Positions 35,915-46,654 are shown, numbered from the stretch's first letter. The stretch is 64,000 nucleotides of DNA from Parasediminibacterium sp051861445 (GCA_051861445.1 JBHYCS010000017.1:1-64000), one strand, 5' to 3'. Made by a program: numbers and translations. Notes: a model not told the origin generated them from the letters alone.

Positions 35915-37309
35915 CTATAACGTTTTTAAATATTCAATTACAGCTTTTCGTTCTTTTACAGATAATTTATCGCCAAAATAATGTCCTTTATTGCTATATC
36001 CCTCTAATTGTGTATTGTACGTTTTTCTTTTTTCTGGTTTTTCTTTTTGTTCATATTGCCACCCTACTTTTTCATAATCGTAAGTAGGATTTTTAAAATT
36101 TCTTTGCCAAAAAGTAGGACGTTCTTTACTGTTTAACAAGGTTTCTAAATTGGGTACAGAGCCATTATGTAGGTAAGGTGCTGTTATCCAAACACCATCG
36201 AGTGGAGGAGCCACATAACCATTAGATGGTTCTAATTTTGCTGCATTGGGTGCTTGAGCAAACCAACTTTTATTAAACCAATCTATAAACTGTGGATTTT
36301 GCTGATTGTCTTTGTATAGCATCGAATCTGTTTGAATAATGCTAGCAGGAATTAATAAATTTGGATAAGTTGATTGTTCGCCATAAGTGCCATGGCATTT
36401 GCTACAGTTTTTGGTGAAAATTATTTTTCCTTTTTGAGCTAAATCCTCATCGATTGAATATGGATATTTTGGTGGTTGAATAGATTGAATATAAGCTAAA
36501 ACATCTCCAAAATGGCTGTCTACTTCTCTTGCTTCGGTAGAATCTTTTACCGTTAAAATATTACTCAACATTAAAAATTTACCAAAATCACCTCGGCCGA
36601 AACCATTGTAAAACATGGCATTTTTTTTCTTCAACAACCACCAAGCAGGTACATCTGTAGGTACTACTTCATCTGGAATATCCAATATAGGTTTACTTTG
36701 CCATTCTAATGTTTCGGGATTTCTGTGTGCAACCAATAACATAGCTAATCTGTCGGCAGCGTTTACACCTTGCACTTCGGTTTGCATTTTTGGAAAAACG
36801 GTTTGTAAAGATGTAAGTAAAGCTTTTGACGCATCGTAACCATTGGGTGTAAAAGTTTGCATCATTTTTACAGCAGCATTTGCCAATAATGCATTGCCTT
36901 TATTGATATTGCTAAAATCTTGGAAAGTATTTCCTAAACCTACATACAATTTACCTTCAAACTCTTGTGCATGACATTGCAAACAGGTGGGTATTACAAT
37001 ATCTACCTTGTTTTCGTTGGTTACTACATTAAAGCCATAAGGTACGGTTGCATTTTTTCCGGTTCTGTTTAAATAATTGAATTTGTCTTTTCCGTTTAAA
37101 AAAATATAGTAGTTGTATGGTAAACCACTTTTTAAAAAGTCACCTGTAATCAAGTATTCAAAACCTTTTGCTGAGTCGCCTATTCTTTGTTTACTTGGTG
37201 GAATAAAAATAGGTTTTTCACCTTCGGTAAATGGTTGTTTCATAAATGATAAACAGCCAACAATTACAATTATCAATAAACCAAGGGTAAGAATTTGTTT
37301 ACGAAACAT
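35915..37309 (-). CDS. dihaem c-type cytochrome, probably membrane-anchored
   Basis: From the ATG at 37309 (MFRKQIL) this is 464 residues; the frame also continues ten residues upstream to 37339. The N-terminus is hydrophobic and contains VIVGC, a possible lipoprotein cysteine or signal anchor. Two haem c sites are present: CLQCH in the first half and CSKCH in the second. A later PYLHNGSVPNL motif provides the methionine-region fold typical of cytochrome-c peroxidase-like proteins. It likely moves electrons in the periplasm. The redox partner is unknown. Confidence 0.85.
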   Translation of the reverse strand: MFRKQILTLGLLIIVIVGCLSFMKQPFTEGEKPIFIPPSKQRIGDSAKGFEYLITGDFLKSGLPYNYYIFLNGKDKFNYLNRTGKNATVPYGFNVVTNENKVDIVIPTCLQCHAQEFEGKLYVGLGNTFQDFSNINKGNALLANAAVKMMQTFTPNGYDASKALLTSLQTVFPKMQTEVQGVNAADRLAMLLVAHRNPETLEWQSKPILDIPDEVVPTDVPAWWLLKKKNAMFYNGFGRGDFGKFLMLSNILTVKDSTEAREVDSHFGDVLAYIQSIQPPKYPYSIDEDLAQKGKIIFTKNCSKCHGTYGEQSTYPNLLIPASIIQTDSMLYKDNQQNPQFIDWFNKSWFAQAPNAAKLEPSNGYVAPPLDGVWITAPYLHNGSVPNLETLLNSKERPTFWQRNFKNPTYDYEKVGWQYEQKEKPEKRKTYNTQLEGYSNKGHYFGDKLSVKERKAVIEYLKTL

Positions 37310-37345
37310 ACTAATACAATCAATTATATACAATAACAATATTTT

Positions 37346-38986
37346 TTACAAAAAGTTATTTTTTGAAGTAGTTTCACCAAATTGGTGTAGCATTTTTTTC
37401 AAGTCGTCTAAAGTATTTATTTCAGCTACTTTTTTATCTTTTCTCCAACGATTCATTCTCGGAAAACGCAATGCAATACCACTTTTGTGTCTGCTACTTG
37501 CAGCAATACCTTCAAAAGCAATTTCAAAAACCAATTCAGGTTTTACGGTTCTTACGGGTCCGAATTTCTCTATAGAATTTGCTTTTACAAAAGCGTCTAC
37601 AGCAGCAAACTCTTTATCTGTTAATCCACTGTAAGCTTTGGTAAATGTTACCAATTTATCTCCATCTTTCACTGCAAAAGTATAATCGGTGTATAAATTA
37701 CTCCTTCTGCCATGTCCTTTTTGTGCATAAATCATTACCGCATCAATAACCATTGGATCGGTTTTCCATTTCCACCAATCGCCTACTTTTCTACCAACTT
37801 GATAAATAGATGATTTTCGTTTGAGCATAATACCTTCACTGCCTACACTCCTTGCAGACAAACGTTTTGCAGCCAAATCGTTCCAAGTAGTGCAGTTTAA
37901 AACAGGCGATACAATGATATTTTTTTGGTGAATATTTTCTATAATTTTTTCCAGTTGATTTCTTCTAATTGATAAAGGTTTATTTCTCCAATCTTCAAAA
38001 TTATACTCCAATAAATCGTAAGCAATAAAAGCAACAGGCGATTCTGTTAACTGCTTTTTGGTAATATTTTTTCTACCAATACGTGTTTGTAAATTCGAAA
38101 AAGGAAGTGGTTGAATATGTTCTGTATTTGCATCCAAACAAATGATTTCTCCATCTAAAACACATCCATCAGGTAAAGCCGTTATCCATTGTTGATATTC
38201 AGGAAATTTATCTGTCATTAATTCTTCACCTCTACTCCATACAAACAATTGTTCATTACGTTTTATCACTTGACCACGAATGCCATCCCATTTCCATTCG
38301 GCCTGCCATTCATCAATATTCCCTAATGCTTCAATGGGTTCTTCAGCTGCATAAGCCAAATAAAAAGGGTAGGGTTTACTAGCATCAAAAGTGGTAGCAT
38401 TTGCATGTAGTAAATCATCGAAAGAAGTAGCAGCAGCATTCCAATTACCACTTATTTTATGTGCAATTTCTGAAGATGGTATTTGTACCGTTTTAGCCAA
38501 TGCATTTACCATCATTTTTTGTGAAACCCCAATTCTAAAACCACCGGTGATTAGTTTGTTAAATACAAATAAAACCTCTTGATTCATGCTTTGCCAACAT
38601 TGCACAATGAATTGTTTTTTTACCAACTCATCTTCCTTTTCTAAAGCAATAAATTGTTGTAAATAGTAAGATAGTGTGTACGTATTGTCGGTTTTATGCG
38701 TAATAGTTTTTTGTGGTAAAAGCAAGGCAATTGTTTCGGCCAAATCACCAACTGTATGATAACACTCTTGAAACAACCACATCGGATGATTGGTAAGTTC
38801 TGTACACCATAATTGCAGTAAGCTACTACTTACCAAACGCTTTGGTCTTCTCCCGCTAAATATTGCAATCACCCAAACTTTATCAGCATCAGAGGCGGTA
38901 GCAAAATAGGTTTGTAAAGCTTGAAGCTTTTCGTTGTTTTTTGTAGAGGTGGCTAGTGTTTGTACCAATTGTGCAAATTGCTGCAT
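37346..38986 (-). CDS. ATP-dependent DNA ligase (LigB/LigC-like)
   Basis: The 546-residue protein has an N-terminal DNA-binding domain (about 1-200). The nucleotidyltransferase core carries the adenylation lysine K232 in KWDG, with motif III near SRGEELM and motif V DWWKWKTDP. A C-terminal OB-fold follows (about 410-540). It seals nicks with ATP and is separate from the NAD-dependent replicative ligase. It follows the exonuclease gene by about 45 bases, so the two are in one operon (ligase-associated exonuclease system). The usual Lhr helicase and MPE phosphoesterase partners are absent. Confidence 0.93.
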   Translation of the reverse strand: MQQFAQLVQTLATSTKNNEKLQALQTYFATASDADKVWVIAIFSGRRPKRLVSSSLLQLWCTELTNHPMWLFQECYHTVGDLAETIALLLPQKTITHKTDNTYTLSYYLQQFIALEKEDELVKKQFIVQCWQSMNQEVLFVFNKLITGGFRIGVSQKMMVNALAKTVQIPSSEIAHKISGNWNAAATSFDDLLHANATTFDASKPYPFYLAYAAEEPIEALGNIDEWQAEWKWDGIRGQVIKRNEQLFVWSRGEELMTDKFPEYQQWITALPDGCVLDGEIICLDANTEHIQPLPFSNLQTRIGRKNITKKQLTESPVAFIAYDLLEYNFEDWRNKPLSIRRNQLEKIIENIHQKNIIVSPVLNCTTWNDLAAKRLSARSVGSEGIMLKRKSSIYQVGRKVGDWWKWKTDPMVIDAVMIYAQKGHGRRSNLYTDYTFAVKDGDKLVTFTKAYSGLTDKEFAAVDAFVKANSIEKFGPVRTVKPELVFEIAFEGIAASSRHKSGIALRFPRMNRWRKDKKVAEINTLDDLKKMLHQFGETTSKNNFL

Positions 38987-39031
38987 GTTGTAAATGGTTA
39001 TTGGTATAAAATTGATGATTGAATGTGCTGT

Positions 39032-40105
39032 TTATACAACAAGTTCTTGTTCAACGGAATCTGTTGTAGTTGTTTCTTCCTCTTCATTTCCATAAGCGGT
39101 TTTTACTTCTGCAGCTTCAATTCCATGTTCATTTAAATATCTGCTTAAAACCGATTGAAAGCCGTGTGTAACAAATACTTTTTCTGCTTTTGTAGCTTTA
39201 ATAGCAGTTAACAATCCATTCCAATCTGCATGATCGCTTAACACAAATCCTGCATCAGCATTTCTTCTTCTAGCATTTCCTCTCACTTGCATCCATCCAC
39301 TACAAATACCCGTTTTATAAGGTGTAAATTTCTTCATCCATGGTGTAGATTCTGCACTTGGAGGAGCAATAACTACCGCATTTTTTAAATCGTTTTTACT
39401 GGTTTCTGGTGTAATTCTTTTAACTGTAGGAAGCTGAATATTGGTTGATGCAATGGCTTGTTGCGTATTCCAAATAGCACCATGTACATAAATATTATCT
39501 GTAACTGTTGCTGCTGCTTGCAAAACCCGTTGAGCTTTTCCTAAGCTGTAAGCAATTAAAACCGAATTGTGTTGCTGTGCTTGATTTTCTTGAATCCAAC
39601 TTTGAATTTGTTGATAAATTGTGTTTTGAGATTTCCATTGATAAATGGGTAATCCAAAAGTACTTTCTGTAATAAATGTATGGCATTGAATAGGTTCAAA
39701 TGGAGTGCTTAATCCATCATTTTCAAGTTTATAATCGCCACTAAAAACCCACACTTCGCCTTTATAAGCAATTCTCACTTGAGCCGATCCAATGATATGT
39801 CCAGCAGGATGAAAAGATACTTCTACACCATTTATGTATACGGGTTCATTATACCCAATACTTTCGTAGTTTAAATTTCCTAAACGCAGTTGTAATAAAG
39901 GTTTGGTTAAATGATGACATAAGTAATTTTGACTTCCCCAACGAGCATGGTCGCTATGTGCATGTGTAATAATAGCTTTATTTACAGGTCTCCAAGGATC
40001 TATATAAAATTGTCCTTGTTCACAATATAAACCTTTGTCAGAAAAACTGATAAGTGGTTTATTGTTGAATGATTTTGCCGATATTATTGAAGACGTTGGT
40101 TGCAT
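39032..40105 (-). CDS. ligase-associated DNA exonuclease (metallo-beta-lactamase fold)
   Basis: The 357-residue protein has the MBL-fold zinc motif HAHSDHARW near 50 and a beta-CASP-like second half with HGFQS. These identify the exonuclease that is co-encoded with ATP-dependent ligases in bacterial DNA-repair operons. It starts 4 bases after the DUF2256 stop and is followed by the ligase gene, so the three genes form one operon. Its role is probably end processing before ligation. Confidence 0.88.
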   Translation of the reverse strand: MQPTSSIISAKSFNNKPLISFSDKGLYCEQGQFYIDPWRPVNKAIITHAHSDHARWGSQNYLCHHLTKPLLQLRLGNLNYESIGYNEPVYINGVEVSFHPAGHIIGSAQVRIAYKGEVWVFSGDYKLENDGLSTPFEPIQCHTFITESTFGLPIYQWKSQNTIYQQIQSWIQENQAQQHNSVLIAYSLGKAQRVLQAAATVTDNIYVHGAIWNTQQAIASTNIQLPTVKRITPETSKNDLKNAVVIAPPSAESTPWMKKFTPYKTGICSGWMQVRGNARRRNADAGFVLSDHADWNGLLTAIKATKAEKVFVTHGFQSVLSRYLNEHGIEAAEVKTAYGNEEEETTTTDSVEQELVV

Positions 40106-40109
40106 CTAG

Positions 40110-40271
40110 TTATTTATTTTGTTGTTGCAAAGTGGGTTTGCTATTTCTGCATTTATCGCTACAATATTTGATGGAATACCAATTTTTTTCCCACTTTTTT
40201 CGCCATGAAAAAGGTTTATTACACACCGTACATATTTTGGTAGGAAGATAGCTTTTATTGCCTTTATGCAT
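40110..40271 (-). CDS. DUF2256-like small protein (four-cysteine, Zn-ribbon-like)
   Basis: On the minus strand an ATG at 40271 opens a 53-residue frame. Its sequence includes KSYLPTKICTVCNKPFSWRKKW and IKYCSDKCRN. The four cysteines (C14, C17, C37, C41) and the FSWRKKW core match the DUF2256 family as I recall it. The cysteines could bind zinc. DUF2256 genes are often near photolyase/cryptochrome genes; here one sits 4 bases upstream of a ligase-associated exonuclease and is probably co-transcribed with it. The role is unknown. Confidence 0.88.
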   Translation of the reverse strand: MHKGNKSYLPTKICTVCNKPFSWRKKWEKNWYSIKYCSDKCRNSKPTLQQQNK

Positions 40272-40428
40272 ACATTTAATTTGCATACATAACAGTTGAT
40301 GCTTTGGAAAGTTTGCAGTTTTGATTCAATGATTATTAATAGAAAACAAATTTGAGTGCTTCTTTCGTTTTAAGGTTCATCATACTTCATAATCTGTTAC
40401 TTTTAGCATGCACATAAAAATATAAAAA

Positions 40429-41238
40429 GTGGGTATTTTAAATAATAAAGTAATTGTAGTTACAGGTGGTACAGGCGTAATTGGTGGAGCTTTTGTAGAA
40501 GCTCTGGCCAAAGAAGGGGCTGCTATTGGTATTTTAGGAAGAAATGCAGCTATTGCTACAGAAAGAGCAGAAAAAATTTTACAAAGCGGTGGTTTAGCAA
40601 TACCATTAATTGCCGATGTATTAAATGAAAGTCAGCTTTTAGCAGCAAGAGACAAGCTAATTGATGCATATGGAAAAATTGATGGATTGGTGAATGCTGC
40701 CGGTGGAAATTTACCTAAGGCAATTGTTCAATCCAATGAAGATGTTTTTGATTTAAACATAGAAGCATTAGAAAGTGTAATGAGGTTGAATGTTGTAGGA
40801 ACCATTTTGCCAACACAAATTTTCGGAAAATCTATTTTTGATACAGCTACTATTGGCAGTATTGTTAATATTTCTTCCGTTGCAGCACAACATCCACTAA
40901 CAAAAGTTTTAGGGTACAGCATTGCAAAAACGGCCATAGAAGGTTATACAAAATGGTTTGCTGTAGAATTAGCCAATCGTTATGGCGATGCCATTCGAAT
41001 GAATGCTATTGCTCCAGGATTTTTCTTAACCGAACAAAATAAAACTTTATTAAAAAACGAAGACGGAAGTTTTACCCAACGTGCTCAAAACATTATTCAA
41101 CAAACACCCTTTAAAAGATTTGGTAATCCAAATGAACTTGCAGGAGCTTTAATTTGGCTTTTAAGCAATGAATCTAAATTTGTAACTGGAACTACCATAA
41201 CAATTGACGGCGGATTTACAAGTTTTGCTGGTGTGTAA
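40429..41238 (+). CDS. SDR family oxidoreductase, UxuB/D-mannonate oxidoreductase-like
   Basis: The 269-residue protein starts at a GTG (40429) and has the SDR nucleotide loop TGGTGVIGGAF. It also has NAAGGNLP, a catalytic serine in NISSVAAQHPLTKV, and the YxxxK pair in GYSIAK. NAAGGN and HPLTKV occur in SDR-type D-mannonate oxidoreductases, which interconvert D-mannonate and fructuronate in uronate use. No other uronate gene is in the window, so this specificity is a guess; the enzyme could be a generic SDR dehydrogenase. Confidence 0.75.
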   Translation: MGILNNKVIVVTGGTGVIGGAFVEALAKEGAAIGILGRNAAIATERAEKILQSGGLAIPLIADVLNESQLLAARDKLIDAYGKIDGLVNAAGGNLPKAIVQSNEDVFDLNIEALESVMRLNVVGTILPTQIFGKSIFDTATIGSIVNISSVAAQHPLTKVLGYSIAKTAIEGYTKWFAVELANRYGDAIRMNAIAPGFFLTEQNKTLLKNEDGSFTQRAQNIIQQTPFKRFGNPNELAGALIWLLSNESKFVTGTTITIDGGFTSFAGV

Positions 41239-42148
41239 TTTCAATGTCTTTTATATTATGAATTTTAATAAAATGCACAGGTATTTGCTGCAAAAATCAA
41301 TAAATATTTACTATGTTGAACCTGCTTTAAATTAAAATTCTCGATTTCTTTAAGTAATTAGATTATATAAACTAAAAGTGATAGTGCAAGTTTAATTAGT
41401 TCATAATGTGTTTCATTCTTTTTGAAATAAAAAATTATATATATTAGCTTGTATATTAAAAAGGGTGTTTGTTTTTCACTATTTCTAATGTATCCTATGA
41501 CTGCTAGTTTAAGTAAAAAAAGCATGAATGATAGTATTTAAGAATACTTTTCTTTTTTTAATATAAAAATGCTGACTTCCTAACTAAATATTTTTTAAAC
41601 AGGTTTACTTTACAAATGCTATAAATCGATTAGTTACTTTTTTGAGTTTAACTTTATTGTATAGGAAATGGATGCCTTGATAGATTTATCAGCATTTTTC
41701 AGTTTAAATGTTACAACTACATCGCATTATGTTACGATTGAATAGCGTTAACACTCCACTCTCTTTTAAATTTGCATAACGATTGTATTAGATTATTTGC
41801 TTCTTTTCGATTGCAGATATTTTATTTCGACCCTCCATTCTAAGGTTTCTATCCAACGCATACGAAAATTGCTATATGAATAAGGTTTGTTTACTTGAAA
41901 AATATTTTAGCACAATAATGCCAATTTTCAATCTAATACCTAAAATTGGTTTGGTTAAGTTGTATAATCGAAATCTTATATTTATAAATACCAAGGCTGT
42001 TTATAGCGTTGATAACAATTTTTATAAAATAACTATCGTGTATTTTTTAAGATTGATTTACTCTACTACAAGTATCACATAACTGCTAGCATTTCGCATA
42101 ATTATTTTAAATAAATATTTTATACAATTCAAATTTCAAAATTGCCTT
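41239..42148. other. 910-base non-coding region upstream of the giant secreted protein
   Basis: This stretch between two co-directional genes is AT-rich, with many stop codons on both strands. The longest frame (41876-42082, 68 codons) has no recognised similarity or signal. No RNA gene, repeat, or -7 box of TAnnTTTG type close to the next ATG stood out. The region could hold a long leader or regulatory sites, but nothing specific can be supported. Confidence 0.5.
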
Positions 42149-45100
42149 ATGAGAAAACTAAAATTTTTTAAAAAATGCTTATTGGTAGTTGCTATATTTA
42201 TGACTACCAAGTTTTCTGCAAATTCACAGAATGTTTCAGTGACTGGTGCTGTAGTATCAGGCTCATTTCCGACTTTAAAAGATGCTTTTGATGCTATTAA
42301 TGGAAGTAGTCAAACTGGGAATACAATCGTTATTGAAATTACTGCTAATACAACAGAATCGTCTACGGCTGCTCTAAATGCAGGAACTTGGGCAAGTTTA
42401 ACCATAAAGCCTAGTGGCGGTGCAGCACGAACAATTAGTGGTGCAATAACTGCTGGAAATCCAATAATAAATCTAAATGGAGCAGATAATATATTGATTG
42501 ATGGCTTAAATTCAGGGGGAAATTCGCTTGCTATATCCAATACAACGTCTTCATCAACAACGGGTACCTCTACCATTCGCTTTATTAATGATGCATCTAA
42601 CAATACTATTACAAATTGTACTTTAACAAGTGCTTCATTGGTTGCTCCAAATAGTGAAGGTGGCGTTATTTCTTTTCATACAGGTACAACAACCGGTAAT
42701 GATGATAATACCATTTCCAATTGTAATATTAGTTCTGTTTCACCTAGTGTACCAATAGTTAAATGTATTTATCTTGGAGGTTCTTCCAGTACTCACCCTG
42801 GTACAGCCAATAGTGGTAATATAATTACAGGTAACAATATATTTAATTATTTTTCTGGAACATCGTTTTCTTTTGGTGTTGAATTGCCAAATAATGGATA
42901 TGTAAATACTACAATTTCAAGTAACAAATTTTATCAAACACAGTCTAGGCAATTTACCTCAGGCACTGCTCAATCACATTTTGCAATTAGGGTTACGAAT
43001 ACAAATACTTTTGGTATACAAATTACAGGAAATACAATTGGTTATGCCGCTAGTGATGGTACTGGTGTCTACACGCTAACATCAAGCACTGCTATTGCAC
43101 ATAATTTTGTACCCATTCAATTAAATGTTGGTACTACTGCTGCATCTAGCATTCAAGGTAACACAATAGCAGGTATTTATTTATTCAGTAACAATGGCGG
43201 ATTTTCGGGAATAACAGGTAGTGCTCCTTTTCGTGGTATTTCTGTGATTGGAGGTCTTGTAAATATTGGTACTGTAACTGGTAATACAATTGGAGGTACT
43301 CTAGCTAAAGATAGTATTTCTTTTTCATCATCATCGTCATTGGCTGCAGATCTTGTTGGCATTTTTCATAATGCTACAAATGAAACGAGTATTAGCAATA
43401 ATTTTATAGCTGGCATAAAAGGCTCGAATTCTAACTATGTTAGTATTTATGGTATAAGAGTAAATGCTACTTCAACTAATTTAGGTATAATAACTAATAA
43501 CACTGTTGGCGGTGATATAACTAATTCTATCATAACAACTACTATAGCTGACTCTACTACTGTACAAGGAATATTGGTTACCAACAGACCTGCAACAATT
43601 ACTGGAAATACAGTTCGTAATTTAACATCATCAGGTGGTGGTAACAGTAATAGAATAGCACAGAATGCATCGATAATAGGAATTTCAGCTAACGCTAGTA
43701 CAACTCCAAATGATCTTACAATTAGTCAAAATACTATATTCAACTTATCTAATACTAATACATCTGATACCACTTCAGTATATGGTATCTGTTTAAGAAG
43801 TGGTAATGCAACAACTGTTTCTGCTAACAGAATTTATGGTTTGTCAACTGCTAATACAGGTACAGGTAATAGGGCATCAACGTTGATAGGAATACTTTCT
43901 CATGCAGGTACACACAGTATTATAAATAATCAGATTTCGATTAGCCAGAGCACACCAAATACGCAACCTAGAATAAATGGAATTGAATTAGTGACTACAA
44001 CAGCTAATAATGTTCAGTATAACTCTATTTACATTGGAGGTACAGCAGCTAATACAAATTCATCGTATGGTATTTTAAGAACAACTACTGGTGCAGCCAA
44101 TGTTCAAAATAATTTTGTTTATAATGAGCGTAGTGGTAGCGGTACTCATTTTGCAATTGGTAATGGAAGTGCTGGTGCTTTTGGTACAATTAACAACAAT
44201 GTTTATATTACAGCAGATGTTAATACTGTTGGTCAAGCTGCTGGAACATCTAACAATATATATGATTGGAAAACTTCAACAGGTGCTGAAGGGGCTACTA
44301 ATAGTTATTTAAACACTATTGCTCCTAATAGTTTATTTACAGACATTGCTGCAGGCAATTTAAGTATTGCAAATAATGCTAATCAATTTAGGGGCTTAGT
44401 AGCTGGCAGAGCAGCTGTAGTAGCAACAACAACAGATTATAGTGGTTCTAGTAGAAGTGGTACGGCACCAGCAGTTGGTTCTGTCGAATATGCAACCATT
44501 CCTGGTTTATTTATGGGATATGATAACAGTACTTATGGTTTAGCAAGTAACTGGAACAACGGAACTGTTGCAACAGGAGTTACTGATGTTACTATTCCAT
44601 CATATGCTCATAATATGCCTGTTTTGAGTGCAGATGGAGCGTCGAATAATTTAACCTTAAATAGTGGCTCTACAATTTCTATAGCTTCAAATACATTCAC
44701 AATTAATGGATCTATTTCTGGAACAGGAACAATTTCTGGTTCATCTTCTTCAAATTTAATATTAGGTGGTGCTGCAGGAACTCTAAACTTTACAGCTGCT
44801 GCAAGAATTCTAAAAGACTTAACCTTAAATGCCGGAGCAACCGCAACTTTAGGCACTGATTTAAGTATTTCGGCAGGAGCCACAGCTGGTAAAGTTAATG
44901 TTGCTACAGGTGCAACTTTTAATACTGGTGGTAATTTAACATTAAAAAGCAACGCTTTAGGCACTGCAAGAATCGCAAATTCAGCAGGTACAATTAATAA
45001 TAATGTTACAACAGAGGTGTATATACTTGGAGGTCGTAGAGCATTTAGATTTTTAAGTCATCCATTTACAGTTGCACAATCTATGAGTAGTTTGATTGAT

Positions 45101-46654
45101 GATATTTTTGTTACAGGAGACGGCACAGAAGCGGGTACAGGAGGAGCAACTGCAGGGTCTGGATTTGATGCAACAACAACAAATGCAGCATCTAGTTATT
45201 GGTTCGATAACGGTACCAACGGATGGAAAGCCTTTACTACAGCTTCTGACGCTAATTGGTTACAACATAGAGGAGCTAGGGTATTAGTTAGAGGAGATAG
45301 AACTCAAACAAATACATTAACAGGTTCAAATACAACTCCCAATGAAGTAACTTTAGATATTTCTGGTGAAATAAATACGGGTAATCAAAATATTAATTTA
45401 CCAAATGCAAATAATTTTCATTTGGTTGGCAATCCTTACCCGTCACCAGTAAATATAGGTACAGTAGTTGACGCAACTAGTAATATTGGAACGCTATATT
45501 GGGTTTGGAATTCAAATGCAGCAACTAGAGGTGCATACGTACCTTTAACAGTTGGAAGCGGATTGTATAATATACCTATGAATGGGGCATTTTTTGTTCA
45601 GCCAACGGCATCAACAACATTGGCATTTACAGAAAGCAATAAACAATCTACAGCATCGGCTAGTTTGTTTAGAATAGCAGGAGCGTCTAATCAGCTAGAA
45701 TTGCAATTGAACTATAACGGCGGATATGCAGATAAATTCTTTATAAGAAATGAAAATACTGCTACTGCAAATAAAGTTGGAACAGAAGATGGTAGCAAGC
45801 TAATGAATCCTGATGTCAATATTTATTCTATAGCAACAGGAAATGAGCCATTAACCTTAGATGCAAGACCTATAGATGAGAATACGGTAATAACGCTAGG
45901 ATTAAATTCTACTTTGCAGAGCAACTTTGAGATTGTTTTAAGAAGTAACACAATGAACAATGGATTACCAATAATGCTGAAAGATAAATATTTAAACATA
46001 GAACACCTTTTAACCCAAAACAGTCCATATAGTTTTGCCATAACAAATGAAGCAGCAAGTCAGGGCAACAATCGCTTTGAACTAGTATTTAAATCAGTCT
46101 CAGTATTACCAACCAATTTTATAGGAGTTGGTGCTCAGTTGAAAGGTGTTGGAATAGAGGTTACATTTAATACGGCTAATGAAACAAACATGCTTAGTTA
46201 CGATATTGAAGAAAGTGTTGATGGTATTAATTATGCCAAAGCAAGTAATATAATTGCTAAAAATGATGCACTTAATACATATAGTTGGTTAGATGCAACA
46301 ATTAGTAATGGAACTAATTACTATCGTATAAAAGCAAACGAACAGAATGGGATGGTAAAATACAGTCAGGTTGTAAAAGTGAATGTTGGAAGCCAATCAT
46401 CAAACTTTACTATTTATCCAAATCCTGTTACAAATGGAGTTGTAGGATTACAAATGAATAACGTTGAAAAGGGAACTTATTCTGTAAAAATCTTCAACTC
46501 AATTGGGCAAGAACTTTTTAGCACAAATCTTAAACATGATGGTGGAAGTGCTACACAAACAATTCAATTAGGAAGATCTCTTGCAGCAGGAAGATATACG
46601 ATGAACATAAGTAATGGAACAACATTTATCACAAAAACAGTAGTTGTAGAATAA
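42149..46654 (+). CDS. giant T9SS-secreted beta-helix protein (possible adhesin or polysaccharide-binding)
   Basis: The 1501-residue protein has a signal peptide (KCLLVVAIFMTTKFSANSQ). A long Ser/Thr/Asn/Ile-rich region (about 30-780) has periodic N(T/N)I and G(N/T)TI motifs typical of right-handed beta-helices. A less repetitive part follows (about 780-1400, with a PYPSPVNIG segment). The C-terminal T9SS sorting domain starts near FTIYPNPV and ends in a beta-strand (ITKTVVVE). It would be exported by the Por system and tethered or released at the cell surface. No catalytic domain is recognised. A terminator follows. Confidence 0.88.
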   Translation: MRKLKFFKKCLLVVAIFMTTKFSANSQNVSVTGAVVSGSFPTLKDAFDAINGSSQTGNTIVIEITANTTESSTAALNAGTWASLTIKPSGGAARTISGAITAGNPIINLNGADNILIDGLNSGGNSLAISNTTSSSTTGTSTIRFINDASNNTITNCTLTSASLVAPNSEGGVISFHTGTTTGNDDNTISNCNISSVSPSVPIVKCIYLGGSSSTHPGTANSGNIITGNNIFNYFSGTSFSFGVELPNNGYVNTTISSNKFYQTQSRQFTSGTAQSHFAIRVTNTNTFGIQITGNTIGYAASDGTGVYTLTSSTAIAHNFVPIQLNVGTTAASSIQGNTIAGIYLFSNNGGFSGITGSAPFRGISVIGGLVNIGTVTGNTIGGTLAKDSISFSSSSSLAADLVGIFHNATNETSISNNFIAGIKGSNSNYVSIYGIRVNATSTNLGIITNNTVGGDITNSIITTTIADSTTVQGILVTNRPATITGNTVRNLTSSGGGNSNRIAQNASIIGISANASTTPNDLTISQNTIFNLSNTNTSDTTSVYGICLRSGNATTVSANRIYGLSTANTGTGNRASTLIGILSHAGTHSIINNQISISQSTPNTQPRINGIELVTTTANNVQYNSIYIGGTAANTNSSYGILRTTTGAANVQNNFVYNERSGSGTHFAIGNGSAGAFGTINNNVYITADVNTVGQAAGTSNNIYDWKTSTGAEGATNSYLNTIAPNSLFTDIAAGNLSIANNANQFRGLVAGRAAVVATTTDYSGSSRSGTAPAVGSVEYATIPGLFMGYDNSTYGLASNWNNGTVATGVTDVTIPSYAHNMPVLSADGASNNLTLNSGSTISIASNTFTINGSISGTGTISGSSSSNLILGGAAGTLNFTAAARILKDLTLNAGATATLGTDLSISAGATAGKVNVATGATFNTGGNLTLKSNALGTARIANSAGTINNNVTTEVYILGGRRAFRFLSHPFTVAQSMSSLIDDIFVTGDGTEAGTGGATAGSGFDATTTNAASSYWFDNGTNGWKAFTTASDANWLQHRGARVLVRGDRTQTNTLTGSNTTPNEVTLDISGEINTGNQNINLPNANNFHLVGNPYPSPVNIGTVVDATSNIGTLYWVWNSNAATRGAYVPLTVGSGLYNIPMNGAFFVQPTASTTLAFTESNKQSTASASLFRIAGASNQLELQLNYNGGYADKFFIRNENTATANKVGTEDGSKLMNPDVNIYSIATGNEPLTLDARPIDENTVITLGLNSTLQSNFEIVLRSNTMNNGLPIMLKDKYLNIEHLLTQNSPYSFAITNEAASQGNNRFELVFKSVSVLPTNFIGVGAQLKGVGIEVTFNTANETNMLSYDIEESVDGINYAKASNIIAKNDALNTYSWLDATISNGTNYYRIKANEQNGMVKYSQVVKVNVGSQSSNFTIYPNPVTNGVVGLQMNNVEKGTYSVKIFNSIGQELFSTNLKHDGGSATQTIQLGRSLAAGRYTMNISNGTTFITKTVVVE

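Noticed and set aside
41876..42082. 68-codon plus-strand frame in the long intergenic region
   Set aside because: No signal peptide, no domain, AT-rich with ordinary chance composition; not supported as a gene.
44608..44964. 118-codon minus-strand frame inside the giant T9SS gene
   Set aside because: Antisense shadow of low-complexity Ser/Thr/Asn-rich coding sequence.
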